Assembly (NCBI RefSeq): GCF_014207595.1
Contig: NZ_JACHGY010000001.1
Coordinates: 3,354,836 to 3,418,835 of the forward strand
Length of the DNA stretch: 64,000 nt
Direction: 5' to 3'
DNA from: Algisphaera agarilytica
GTDB lineage: Bacteria; Planctomycetota; Phycisphaerae; Phycisphaerales; Phycisphaeraceae
Shown here: positions 9,213-18,125 of the stretch, in pieces
Layout of the letters: every line of letters begins with the position of its first letter
Numbering within the stretch: position 1 is the first letter of the stretch
Program-made: the position numbers and the translations under genes
The notes under the pieces: generated by a model
Databases searched by the model: none
The model's input: the letters and a program-made list of their open reading frames with translations, nothing else
Told to the model about the DNA's origin: nothing

Positions 9213-10355
9213 ATGAAAACCCTGGACCTCTACATCATCCGCCAGTTTTTAACGAACTTCATCATGTTGTTCGTGGTGGTGATGTTGTTATTCGTCGTCG
9301 TCGATTTCATTGTCGATGTGGACGAGTTCGTCAAAGCGGGTCAGGTCCACAAAGACTCGTGGTACGGCATCCCCGCGCTGGCGACGGTCGGGACCATCGT
9401 GGATTACTACGTCCCCGTGGTCTTGCTGGTCTACGTGTTCTTCAACGGCCTGATCGTGGTTGGCGCAATGGGGTTCACGATCGTCGGGCTTCAGCGTAAG
9501 CGCGAACTCACCGCCGTGATCGCCAGCGGGGTGAGCCTGTACCGCGTGGCGGCCCCCGTGCTGATCGCGGGGATGGTGCTCAGCGCGGTCACGCTCCCCG
9601 TGCAGGAATTTATTCTGCCGCCTTTGGCGCCGAAGTTGGTTCGGCCTAAATCGGCACTCAGTCAACCCAAGAAGGGGCTGGAGAGCAAAGAGGTGTTTTT
9701 CGCGCAGGCGGGCGGGGGTGACCTGCTCAGCGCGTCTCGTTTCGATGCCAATCGTGGTGAGCTTTCGGGGCTGCACATCATCATGCGGGACGAGACCGGC
9801 ACGAAACACACGGAGATTAAAGCCGAGTCGGCGCTGTGGGACGACGCCCAGGCGGCTTGGGTATTCAATGAGGGGTTTGCCGAGAAGCCGCTGTCTCAGG
9901 CCGACGCGGAGCGAGCCACCACTCGGACGAAGTACCCCGTGGAGTCTTACGCCACGGACCTCTCCCCGACGGTGATGCTCGCGCGTCGGAACGCGTTGTT
10001 CGCCAGCCTGCTGTCGATCCGGACCCTCGAGGGGTTGGCCGACAACCAGGCGGTCAGCCCGGCCCAACGGGACAAAATCTCGCAGATCATTTCCAGCCGA
10101 TTCAGCCTGATGGTGTTGAACGTCTTGTTGCTGGTCATGGCCCTGCCGTTCTTCCTGAAACGGCTGCCGGGAGACACGCTGAGTTCGTCGCTGAAGGCCG
10201 CGGGGCTGTGCATCGGTGCGTGGGGGGGCGGCCTGATGATGTTGCAGCTCTCGCCCGGCTCACTGCCGGTGGGTGGGGCGGCGTTGGTGGCGTGGTTGCC
10301 GGTGGCGATGTATCTGCCGGTGGCGGCGTGGCTGCTGCAGTCGGTGAAAACGTAG
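9213..10355 (+). CDS. lptG: LptF/LptG family permease (second of pair)
   Basis: This 380-residue permease starts MKTLDLYIIRQFLTNFIML at ATG 9213. It has an N-terminal helix cluster, GLQRKRELTAVIASGVSLYRVAAPVL (the family signature), a periplasmic domain and three C-terminal helices. It lies 46 bases after lptF in the same direction and should form the heterodimeric channel with it. The presence of both subunits argues for an outer membrane with LPS-type lipid. Assigning F to the first gene and G to the second rests on order and is provisional. Confidence 0.85.
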   Translation: MKTLDLYIIRQFLTNFIMLFVVVMLLFVVVDFIVDVDEFVKAGQVHKDSWYGIPALATVGTIVDYYVPVVLLVYVFFNGLIVVGAMGFTIVGLQRKRELTAVIASGVSLYRVAAPVLIAGMVLSAVTLPVQEFILPPLAPKLVRPKSALSQPKKGLESKEVFFAQAGGGDLLSASRFDANRGELSGLHIIMRDETGTKHTEIKAESALWDDAQAAWVFNEGFAEKPLSQADAERATTRTKYPVESYATDLSPTVMLARRNALFASLLSIRTLEGLADNQAVSPAQRDKISQIISSRFSLMVLNVLLLVMALPFFLKRLPGDTLSSSLKAAGLCIGAWGGGLMMLQLSPGSLPVGGAALVAWLPVAMYLPVAAWLLQSVKT

Positions 10356-10485
10356 CGAGGGATCGGCTCAAATCCTGAGAACTCGGTTGGCTGAATCGCC
10401 TCGCCATCCAAAGCGGGGCGAGCCGTGTTATCGGTCGGTGAGGGCGCCCGTTTCGATTGCGGGGGGATAGCGGGGGGCTTAAGCT

Positions 10486-11313
10486 ATGGGGCTCATGCAA
10501 GCGAACCGGATCGACACCATTTTCACTGATTTACGGGCTTCGGGCGGGAAAGCGCTGATGCCGTTTTTGACCGCGGGCGACCCCGACCTCGCGACGACCA
10601 TCCGTATGCTCGAAGCGGCACAGGAAGCCGGGGCGTCGATCTGCGAGATTGGCATCCCCTTCAGCGACCCCATCGCCGATGGACCGGTGATCCAGGCCTC
10701 CATGTCCCGTGCGCTGGATCAGGGATTGAAGGTTGAAGAGGTTTTCGCCGCCGTGGCCGAGGCCCGTCCGCGTCTGTCGATCGGGCTGGTGGCGATGGTG
10801 AGCTACTCGATCGTCCACCGCATGGGTTTGAAGCAATTCATCGGGCGCGCTAAGGAGGCAGGCTTCGACGGGTTCATCTTCCCCGACCTGCCGCTGGCCG
10901 AGTCGGGTCCCGCCCGCGCCGCCGCCGCCGAGGCGGGGCTGATCCTGAGCATGCTGATCGCCCCGACCACGCCGATCGAGCGGGCCGAGCAGATCGCCGC
11001 CGCGAGCACCGGGTTTGTGTACGTCGTCTCGCGCCCGGGCATCACCGGCGCCCGGGCATCGCTTCCCCCCGAACTCCCGGCCCGCCTGGAACGGCTGCGG
11101 GGGGTGACCGACCTGCCCATGGCGGTGGGCTTCGGGATCAGCAGTGCCGAGCAGGTCCGCGAGGTGGTCAGCGTGGCGGACGCCGCGATCGTGGGCTCGG
11201 CCCTGGTCGCCCAGATCCACGAATACGCCCAGGAATCAGCCGACGCCGCGGTCACCGGTGCCGGATCGACCATCGCCCAACTCACACAGGGACTCACCTC
11301 CAACGCCCCATAA
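10486..11313 (+). CDS. trpA: Tryptophan synthase alpha chain
   Basis: TrpA cleaves indole-3-glycerol phosphate to indole and glyceraldehyde 3-phosphate and passes indole to TrpB. The length of 275 residues is standard. CEIGIPFSDPIADGPVIQ carries the catalytic Glu and Asp; GFIFPDLPLAE, VYVVSRPGITGA and AVGFGISSAEQV form the remaining barrel strands and phosphate site. A G-rich stretch about nine bases upstream supports ATG 10486; a second ATG at 10495 is possible. Neither trpB nor other trp genes adjoin it, so the pathway is split in this genome. Confidence 0.95.
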   Translation: MGLMQANRIDTIFTDLRASGGKALMPFLTAGDPDLATTIRMLEAAQEAGASICEIGIPFSDPIADGPVIQASMSRALDQGLKVEEVFAAVAEARPRLSIGLVAMVSYSIVHRMGLKQFIGRAKEAGFDGFIFPDLPLAESGPARAAAAEAGLILSMLIAPTTPIERAEQIAAASTGFVYVVSRPGITGARASLPPELPARLERLRGVTDLPMAVGFGISSAEQVREVVSVADAAIVGSALVAQIHEYAQESADAAVTGAGSTIAQLTQGLTSNAP

Positions 11314-11462
11314 AAAACCGGCAGCGGACTTAACCGGCCAAGCGGTCGATGAGGATTGCATGTTGGCTCGCCCAACGATCCCCGACGGCCAAACCCGCGT
11401 ATGACTCTCGGCCCGAGCAACGATCCGCCAGCCCGAATCCAATACCCAAAGGTCTGACCGTA

Positions 11463-13817
11463 ATGAAAATGAGCCTACGACGAACCGCCTCGCCCGTCCG
11501 GCAGTTTTTCCTGACCGCGATCATTGCCGCGGTCTTGCTCGCCAGCTTCGCCTCGACCCACGCATCCGCCCAGCTGGCCAGCGACGAAGTCACGGGTGAG
11601 CAGCTCGTCGCCGACATGCTGCTGCGTTTGGCGATGCAGACGCTGAGCGACCCGCGTAATACTGGCGAAGAACTCCGGGAAGATCAGCTCGCTCAGTCTC
11701 AGGTCATGATGGACTTGGCGTTGGAACTGTCACCCGATGACGCCGATCTGTGGGCCAAGCAGATTTATCTGGCTGAGCTCGTCGGCGATAGCTCCGCGGT
11801 GCTGACGGCACTGCGTCGTTATGTCGAGCTGAAGCCAGAGCACGACGCGTTCCGCCTCCGCCTCACGCTGGCCGAGTTGTCCGAGGTCGAGACGCTCGAC
11901 GGGCGGCTGGCGATCCTCGAAGACAAGCTCGCCGAGGCGCGGACCTTCGATTATTCCGATGCCTATGTGTCCCGCCTGGCTTCGGCGGCCGCTTCGATTG
12001 CCCGCGAGATCGGGAACAACGACGCCTTTCTGAAAAACCTCAAGACCGCCGTCCGGGCCGACTCGGCCAACGGCGAAGCCGCCATGCTCACTTATGAGCT
12101 CGCCCTCGAACGCGGGGCCAAGCCGTTGAACATCGGCGCCGCCGCGATCAACCTGGTCCGGGCGCGTCCGCTGGATTCCGACTCGCGATTGCTGCTGGCT
12201 GACGCGTTGTACAACCTCGGGGTCTACGACCGGGCGGTGCGTCAGTTCGAGGTCGCGGCCGAACTCCCGCGCGGCACACCGATCCCCCCCTCGGTCTGGT
12301 CCACGTGGTCGAGCAGCCTGATCGCTTCGGGGCAGACACGTGAGGCGGAAGACTTCATTGAACAGGTCGAGCAGGAACTCGCCAGGCCCGCCGAAGAGGG
12401 CGGGGCCGAGGCGGCCTTACCGCTTGAACTCGAATTGCACCGGCGCATCCTCCACGGCGATACCGAGCCGGGGCAGGCGGCGTTGAAGAGTGTGATGGAT
12501 CAGCTTCAGGCCCGCATCGACGCGGGAGACAACGAGGCGAAACTCGAGCTGGCGTGGATCACTGCTTTGTTCGGCGAGGACACCGAGCCGGTCGGCCCGA
12601 TGCTCGAGGGACAGGACCGCAACGATCCGCGTTACATCCGCGCGACGGGTTTCATGTTCATGCGTGAAGGCGCTGAGCGTTGGGCCCGCAACGCCTTCGA
12701 GCAGGTATCCGAAACCGACCCGATTTCCGCGTACGGCCTGGCGTTGCTGATGGGCCGTGACGACGCCGGACGGGCCCGCTTTGTCCGCAGCGTGGTTCAC
12801 GACCACCCCGGCACCCTGGGCGGCCTGCTCGCAGCGAGCATGCTCCACGAGCTGCGTCGTGACGTCATGCCGGGCCCCAACGGCAAGGCGGTCGTCGATG
12901 CGATGAACCGGCTGCCCATCGCCCTCTGGCGTTTCGACATCGATCGCAACCCCTGGGTTTCCATGCGGGCCAACTTCGACTCGTCCCGGAGCCAGTTCCT
13001 GGAGACGATCGATGCGGAGCTCATCGTTCAGAACGGGTTGGATATCCCGCTGCCGATCGACCCGGCGGTGGGGCTGGGCAACCAGGCGTATATCTCGTTG
13101 TCTGGTTTTATTGCCGGACAATCCATCGGGCAGTTCCCGCCGATGATCATCGACATGCGTGGCCGGCTGACGCTCAACCCGCGTGAACGCTTGATTACCG
13201 ACATCCGGATCGACCGCTCGATCTTCGGCTTGTTCCTCACGCGGTCCACGCCCACCACGCTGACTTACAACACGACCTTTACCACCGATCCCCGTTTCCT
13301 GCCCAACGGTGCGCTGGTGCCCGGCACGCTAGGTGGGATCGACACCGTGCGTTCGCTGCAGGCCTTCGTGCCCGCGATGGCGGCAGAGAACCTGACCAAG
13401 TGGGCCAGTGACGTGGCTTCCGGGGTTGGCTTGCCGCGTTACGTGGGTTTGAACCGCTTGGCCCGCGCGGGTGATGCGCTGGCGCCCAGCGCTCAAGTCG
13501 ACCGCGAGCTTTCTCAGCTTTGTATCGAGACACTAAAAACCGCTTATGAAACGTCGGGACCCGTCGATCAGGCCTGGATCCTGCTGATGCTGACACCCGA
13601 CGCGAACAACTCCCAATTCCAATCCATCCTGGATGAGGCCAAGCGTAGCGAGAGCGATCTGGTCCAGGTCGCCTTCCTCTCCGCGCACGCCAGCGGACCG
13701 GACGACACCGCACTCACCACCGCGATCCGCGACGGCTCGCCACGGGTGCAGCGCTTTGCCCAGGGTCTGCAGGAATTCCTGCGTCTGCCACCTGCCGAGG
13801 CGCCCGCCGCCCCCTGA
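11463..13817 (+). CDS. Large exported TPR-like protein of unknown function
   Basis: The chosen ATG (11463) gives a clear signal peptide: MKMSLRRTASPVRQ, a hydrophobic core, then THASAQ. The frame is open further upstream, but without such a start. The 784-residue body is rich in paired helices with spaced Ala/Leu/Tyr positions (residues about 40-450), like tetratricopeptide repeats. The later part (about 500-660) looks more beta-like, with repeated reference to ideal or limiting strands such as FIAGQSIGQFPPMIIDMRG. I do not recognise the family. It is probably periplasmic, acting as a scaffold or in envelope assembly. The next gene follows after a short gap in the same direction. Confidence 0.75.
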   Translation: MKMSLRRTASPVRQFFLTAIIAAVLLASFASTHASAQLASDEVTGEQLVADMLLRLAMQTLSDPRNTGEELREDQLAQSQVMMDLALELSPDDADLWAKQIYLAELVGDSSAVLTALRRYVELKPEHDAFRLRLTLAELSEVETLDGRLAILEDKLAEARTFDYSDAYVSRLASAAASIAREIGNNDAFLKNLKTAVRADSANGEAAMLTYELALERGAKPLNIGAAAINLVRARPLDSDSRLLLADALYNLGVYDRAVRQFEVAAELPRGTPIPPSVWSTWSSSLIASGQTREAEDFIEQVEQELARPAEEGGAEAALPLELELHRRILHGDTEPGQAALKSVMDQLQARIDAGDNEAKLELAWITALFGEDTEPVGPMLEGQDRNDPRYIRATGFMFMREGAERWARNAFEQVSETDPISAYGLALLMGRDDAGRARFVRSVVHDHPGTLGGLLAASMLHELRRDVMPGPNGKAVVDAMNRLPIALWRFDIDRNPWVSMRANFDSSRSQFLETIDAELIVQNGLDIPLPIDPAVGLGNQAYISLSGFIAGQSIGQFPPMIIDMRGRLTLNPRERLITDIRIDRSIFGLFLTRSTPTTLTYNTTFTTDPRFLPNGALVPGTLGGIDTVRSLQAFVPAMAAENLTKWASDVASGVGLPRYVGLNRLARAGDALAPSAQVDRELSQLCIETLKTAYETSGPVDQAWILLMLTPDANNSQFQSILDEAKRSESDLVQVAFLSAHASGPDDTALTTAIRDGSPRVQRFAQGLQEFLRLPPAEAPAAP

Positions 13818-13861
13818 TCGTTCATAAGGGGTTGTGTGACGACGAACTTGATGGTGTTTGT

Positions 13862-15184
13862 ATGAAACTACCGTGGTCGCCTGGAGTGGGGGAGGGTCTG
13901 AAGAAGCACCTGCGTGCTTGGGTCGGGCGCGATGCGATGGCTTTTCGGCTGTGTCGACAGAGCTTCCGTAATGAATCGGTCTTCCGGGATCAGACCAAGG
14001 CTTACGAAGACGCCGAGCTCAGCCAGCTCGAGGATTTTCTGCTTTGCGCCCACGGGCAAACGCCCGAGCCCGCGGATGTCTTCAAGCGGCTGCAGTGGGG
14101 CGGGCAGATACTGGCGATCGGCTCGGATGCCGAAGCGATCCGTCAATACGCCCGGGTCTTTGCCGCGCACGATTCTTTTGAGTTGGAAACCGCGCCGCGT
14201 TCGACGTTGGCGCAGGTCTGGGGGGTGCCCCTGCCCGGGTTGGGGCGCAAGCTGCACTACTTCGTAGTCCGCAAGGTGACGCTGATCCTTCCCAACGAGG
14301 ACACCGTTCGCTTCACCTTCGACGTGCGGCTGGTGAAGAAGCCCGAGCTCGGCGACGAGTATGTGGTCATGAAGCAGGTGCCGCGTTACCGCAACGTCGT
14401 GAGCCGCCTGCACAGCCGGTTCCCCGAAGCGACTCAGCAGGTGTTGCTGACGCGGGCGGAAAAGTTGGTCAAGCGGGTGTTCCCCGTGTTCCTGACGCGT
14501 GAGGCGGGCTTTCTGCAGCTGCTCCATCGCGACCTCCCCGATGAGTTCAAGCAACGGATGCCGCAGGCGCTGGGCTTCGAGAAGGCCCCGGACGGAACCA
14601 TCAAGCGGCTGTACATGTCCTGGCTACGTCTGGGCGGTGAGCCGTTGTCTCACATGGAGTTCGCGCAGCAGGCGGCGGAACTGCTTAGTGTGCTTCACGA
14701 CAAGGTCGGCGTGATTCACCTCGACCTGCGGCTCGACAACATGGTCATCAGCGAGGGCAAGGTCTGTTTCCTGGACTTCGGCTCTTCGGTGCGGGTCGGC
14801 GAGAACGTGCACGAGAGCCCGCTGCTCAGCTCGCTCTTCGACGAGATGATGAACACCAGCCAGATCCAGCGCACGATGGGTAAGATGCGCGACGCGGGGC
14901 GGTTGACGTCGGATGTACTGGTCGCGGCCCAGGGCAAGATCGACCGCGGGGTCGACATGTTTTATCTGTCGCTGCAGATCAGTAAGCCCGTGAGCAACCC
15001 CGAATTGCTCCCGCTCATCCGATACGACGCGCTATCGCCCACCGCCAAGCGGATTAAGTTGCTCACCGACTCGATCCTGCGCCCGAGTAATCCCAACCGC
15101 CCGCACTTCATCTCGGCACATGATGTCTTCCTGGGGCTGCAGAAGATTGAGCAAAAGCTGGTCGAGGCCGGCGAGGCTGATTGA
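13862..15184 (+). CDS. Protein-kinase-fold phosphotransferase (lipopolysaccharide-kinase-like)
   Basis: The 440-residue protein has a kinase-like C-lobe: VIHLDLRLDNMVI supplies the catalytic Asp and metal-binding Asn, and VCFLDFGSSVRVG is the DFG segment. The N-terminal ~200 residues contain a possible N-lobe (VKKPELGDEYVVMKQVP with a Lys), but the glycine loop is not obvious. It resembles LPS core heptose kinases or RIO/Kdo kinases more than Ser/Thr kinases with receptor domains. ATG 13862 was preferred over a GTG 30 bases earlier. It is followed closely by the sppA-like gene. Confidence 0.72.
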   Translation: MKLPWSPGVGEGLKKHLRAWVGRDAMAFRLCRQSFRNESVFRDQTKAYEDAELSQLEDFLLCAHGQTPEPADVFKRLQWGGQILAIGSDAEAIRQYARVFAAHDSFELETAPRSTLAQVWGVPLPGLGRKLHYFVVRKVTLILPNEDTVRFTFDVRLVKKPELGDEYVVMKQVPRYRNVVSRLHSRFPEATQQVLLTRAEKLVKRVFPVFLTREAGFLQLLHRDLPDEFKQRMPQALGFEKAPDGTIKRLYMSWLRLGGEPLSHMEFAQQAAELLSVLHDKVGVIHLDLRLDNMVISEGKVCFLDFGSSVRVGENVHESPLLSSLFDEMMNTSQIQRTMGKMRDAGRLTSDVLVAAQGKIDRGVDMFYLSLQISKPVSNPELLPLIRYDALSPTAKRIKLLTDSILRPSNPNRPHFISAHDVFLGLQKIEQKLVEAGEAD

Positions 15185-15273
15185 ATCTCGGGTTTGCGGA
15201 ATTTAGGGCGGGCTTCTGCGGGACATCCTGTGCGCCTATGGTTAAGCTGAGCGAATATCAATTGGAGCACGCG

Positions 15274-17133
15274 ATGACAAATGCAGGTTGTTGGAAATGG
15301 GTGGCGGTTCTGGGGATGTGTTTCGCATCTTTTTCGGCGTCGGCAGACGAATCTGAAGCTGCAGCGGGTCAAGTCGAGATCCATGTCGAAACCGATGCAA
15401 CGAGCGACGCGTCGGAAACCACGCCGATCGTGGGCTGGATCGAACTGAACGGGATGTTGCGAGAGAGTCCGGTGCCGTTCGCCTGGGTGGCCGAGTCCGA
15501 TGCGGGCCCCTCGCTGCAGAGCTTACTCGACCAGATCGCCGCGGTCCGTGACGGCGAAGAGCACAAGGGCCTGGTGCTCTTCCTTGATCAACCCGAGCTG
15601 TCGTTGACCCAGTGCACCGCGATCGCGGACGCCCTGATTGAGCTGCGGGCGACCGGGAAAACCGTGATGACCTTCGCCGAGGCCTATGACCTGCGCGACT
15701 ACATCATCGCCAGCGCGGCCGACATGGTCCTGCTCCAGCAAAAGGGTTCGGTGGAACTGATGGGCATCGCCGTCGAGGAGATGTACCTGGCGGGCATGCT
15801 GGAGAAGATCGGCGTCAAGCCCGATCTGTTGCAGGTCGGGAAATACAAAGGGGCCGACGAAACGCTGATGCGTTCCGAGCCGAGCGAGGCCTGGGACGAG
15901 AACTTCGATGCGCTGCTCGACGGCTTGTACGAGCAATCGATTTCGCGGATCGCCGAAGGGCGGGGGATGACCCGCGAAGAAGTCGAGTCGCTGATGGCCG
16001 ACTCGTGGACGCTGACGGATCAAGAGCTTCTCGCTCGCCGCGCGGTGGACCAGGTCGTCGATCGTGATCTGATCGAGGTCACCGAGGTCAGCTTTGGCGA
16101 GTACTTTGAGTGGGACACCGAACTCGGGCTCTACGCCACGACGATGGACACCAGCAACCCGTTTGCCATGTTCAGCGTATTGTTTGCCGAACCGACGGTG
16201 CAGACCGATCGGCCGACGCTCGCCGTGATCCACGCCGACGGCCCGATTATGTCCGGCGATTCGTCGTACGGCGACGGTCTGTTCTCCGAGGAGTCCATCG
16301 GCAGCCGTACGCTCGTGTACGCCCTTGAAGATGCGCTCTACGACGAGAACATCATGGGCGTGGTTCTGCGTCTGGATTCGCCCGGCGGCTCGGCACTCGC
16401 CTCGGAGGTGATCTGGCAGGCCGTGCGTGATGTCGCTGCAGAAAAACCGGTCTTCGCAGTCGTGGGGTCCATGGCCGCGTCTGGCGGGTACTACATCGTG
16501 TCGGGGGCCGATCAAATCTACGTGCAGCCGCACTCGATCCTCGGGTCCATCGGCGTCGTCGGCGGCAAGATCACCCTAGGCGGGTTGTATGACTGGGCCG
16601 GTGTCAGCATCACCCGTCGTAGCCGCGGCCCGGGGGGCGATCTGTTCAACTCGGTTGAGCCGTTCACGACCGAGCAGCGTGTGACCGTCCGTAAGGCTTT
16701 GCAGGTGGTTTACGACCAGTTCATCGATCGTGTCGAGATCGGCCGAGGCGATCGCTTGCCGGATGTAAGCACCGTGGCAGAGGGACGATTGTTCGTCGGC
16801 ACCACGAGTATCGAAAACGGCATGGCTGACCGATTGGGCGGCCTCGACCAGGCGCTGGCTGACCTCGCGGAGCAGATCGGTCTGGACGAAGGGGAGTACG
16901 ACGTGGTCAACCTGCCCGGGCCGATGTCGCTCAACGAATACCTCAACAGTCTGTTTGGCGTCAGCAGCCCCGCGGTGGCGATGGATTCGGATCTTCCGGC
17001 CTTCATGGGGGCCGCGAAGCAATTGCTCGGCCCGGTGGCCTGGCGGAACATCAGCCGGTCTATGCAGGGCATGATGTTGCTCCAAGACGAGCCGGTGTTG
17101 ATGATGATGCCAACCGCTATCGTGGTGAAGTAA
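15274..17133 (+). CDS. sppA: Signal peptide peptidase SppA, long two-domain S49 protease
   Basis: ATG 15274 follows a GGAG site at 15264-15267 and yields a signal peptide (WVAVLGMCFASFSASA), so I prefer it to the open frame from 15181. The product has 620 residues, the length of E. coli-type SppA with two tandem S49 domains. LLQVGKYKGADETLMRSEPS in the first half supplies the catalytic Lys; VVGSMAASGGYYIVSGADQI in the second half supplies the Ser nucleophile. SppA degrades released signal peptides in the membrane. It lies between the kinase-like gene and ispD on one strand. Confidence 0.92.
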   Translation: MTNAGCWKWVAVLGMCFASFSASADESEAAAGQVEIHVETDATSDASETTPIVGWIELNGMLRESPVPFAWVAESDAGPSLQSLLDQIAAVRDGEEHKGLVLFLDQPELSLTQCTAIADALIELRATGKTVMTFAEAYDLRDYIIASAADMVLLQQKGSVELMGIAVEEMYLAGMLEKIGVKPDLLQVGKYKGADETLMRSEPSEAWDENFDALLDGLYEQSISRIAEGRGMTREEVESLMADSWTLTDQELLARRAVDQVVDRDLIEVTEVSFGEYFEWDTELGLYATTMDTSNPFAMFSVLFAEPTVQTDRPTLAVIHADGPIMSGDSSYGDGLFSEESIGSRTLVYALEDALYDENIMGVVLRLDSPGGSALASEVIWQAVRDVAAEKPVFAVVGSMAASGGYYIVSGADQIYVQPHSILGSIGVVGGKITLGGLYDWAGVSITRRSRGPGGDLFNSVEPFTTEQRVTVRKALQVVYDQFIDRVEIGRGDRLPDVSTVAEGRLFVGTTSIENGMADRLGGLDQALADLAEQIGLDEGEYDVVNLPGPMSLNEYLNSLFGVSSPAVAMDSDLPAFMGAAKQLLGPVAWRNISRSMQGMMLLQDEPVLMMMPTAIVVK

Positions 17134-17155
17134 GAGCTTTCAGCGAGTCATCGAA

Positions 17156-17974
17156 ATGAATATTTGTGTCATCCTTCCCGCTGCGGGGGTCGGACAACGC
17201 TTTGCGGCGGGCGGCAGCGCCTCGGCCAGCAAGATCGAGTTTGAACTCGATCACAAGCCCGTGTTCGTTCACGCGATCGAGGCGTTTCGGGCGGTGGGTA
17301 ACGTCGGGCAGATCATCCTCGCGGTCCATCCCGAGCGGATCGATGATTTTCGATTTCGCTGGGAGGACAAACTCGCGTTTCTTCAGGTCGATTTGGTGGC
17401 GGGGGGCACGGTGGAGCGGTGGGAGACCGTGAAGCTCGCGCTCGATGCCGTACGCGATGGTGCGACGCACATCGCGGTGCACGACGCGGCCCGTCCGGTG
17501 GTTTCGCCGAAGATGATCGAACGCGTGTTTACGGCGGCCGAGCGATTGCCCGCCATCATCCCGGGTTTGCCGGTCAGCAGCACGCTGAAAAAAGTCGGCG
17601 ATGCCGCATCGTCAGCACCGTCTGATCCGCTTGATGCGATTCTAGGTGATGCGCTCAGCCCGACCACGCAAGCCCGGCCGGTTCACGGCACCGTGTCACG
17701 CGAGGGGTTGGTGGCGATCCAAACCCCTCAGGTCTTTGAGGCCGAGTTGCTGCGCCGGGCTTATGCCCAAGCGCAAGACACCGAAGGCATCACCGACGAC
17801 GCAGGCCTGGTCGAGGCGTTGGGTGAGGCGGTCCACGTGGTTGAGGGCGACCCGGGCAACATCAAGATTACCCATCCCGGTGATGCGGAGTTGGCCCTGG
17901 CGTTAATCGCTCACCGCAAGCAGGCCGTTGCCGAGAAGAAGGTGATCGATCTGTTCGGCGATGACGACGATTAA
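17156..17974 (+). CDS. ispD: 2-C-methyl-D-erythritol 4-phosphate cytidylyltransferase
   Basis: IspD catalyses the third step of the MEP isoprenoid pathway (CTP + MEP to CDP-ME). ILPAAGVGQRF is the nucleotide-binding loop, although the usual Lys-containing part is displaced (ASASKIEFEL). HDAARPVVSPKMI, GTVSREGLVAIQTPQVFE and TDDAGLVEALGEAVHVVEGDPGNIKIT are classic. At 272 residues it is about 40 longer than usual; the extra sequence lies around residues 140-175 between the VSSTLKKV strand and the GTVSR loop. It starts 22 bases after the sppA stop. Confidence 0.92.
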   Translation: MNICVILPAAGVGQRFAAGGSASASKIEFELDHKPVFVHAIEAFRAVGNVGQIILAVHPERIDDFRFRWEDKLAFLQVDLVAGGTVERWETVKLALDAVRDGATHIAVHDAARPVVSPKMIERVFTAAERLPAIIPGLPVSSTLKKVGDAASSAPSDPLDAILGDALSPTTQARPVHGTVSREGLVAIQTPQVFEAELLRRAYAQAQDTEGITDDAGLVEALGEAVHVVEGDPGNIKITHPGDAELALALIAHRKQAVAEKKVIDLFGDDDD

Positions 17975-18125
17975 GCAAGCAGCACTGGTTTCATGGTTCG
18001 GTTGATTTCACACGCGCTTCAGTTCTGGGTGAGATGAGGTGGCGAGTCGCACGCATGGAGCGCCGGGCGCGTTTAGAATTTGTGGGTCGCATACTTTTGT
18101 TTTCTAACACATCAAGGGGTTTTCT

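Noticed and set aside
10390-10425. CTCGCC/GGCGAG hairpin after lptG
   Set aside because: The stem is short and lacks a T run, so a terminator cannot be supported.
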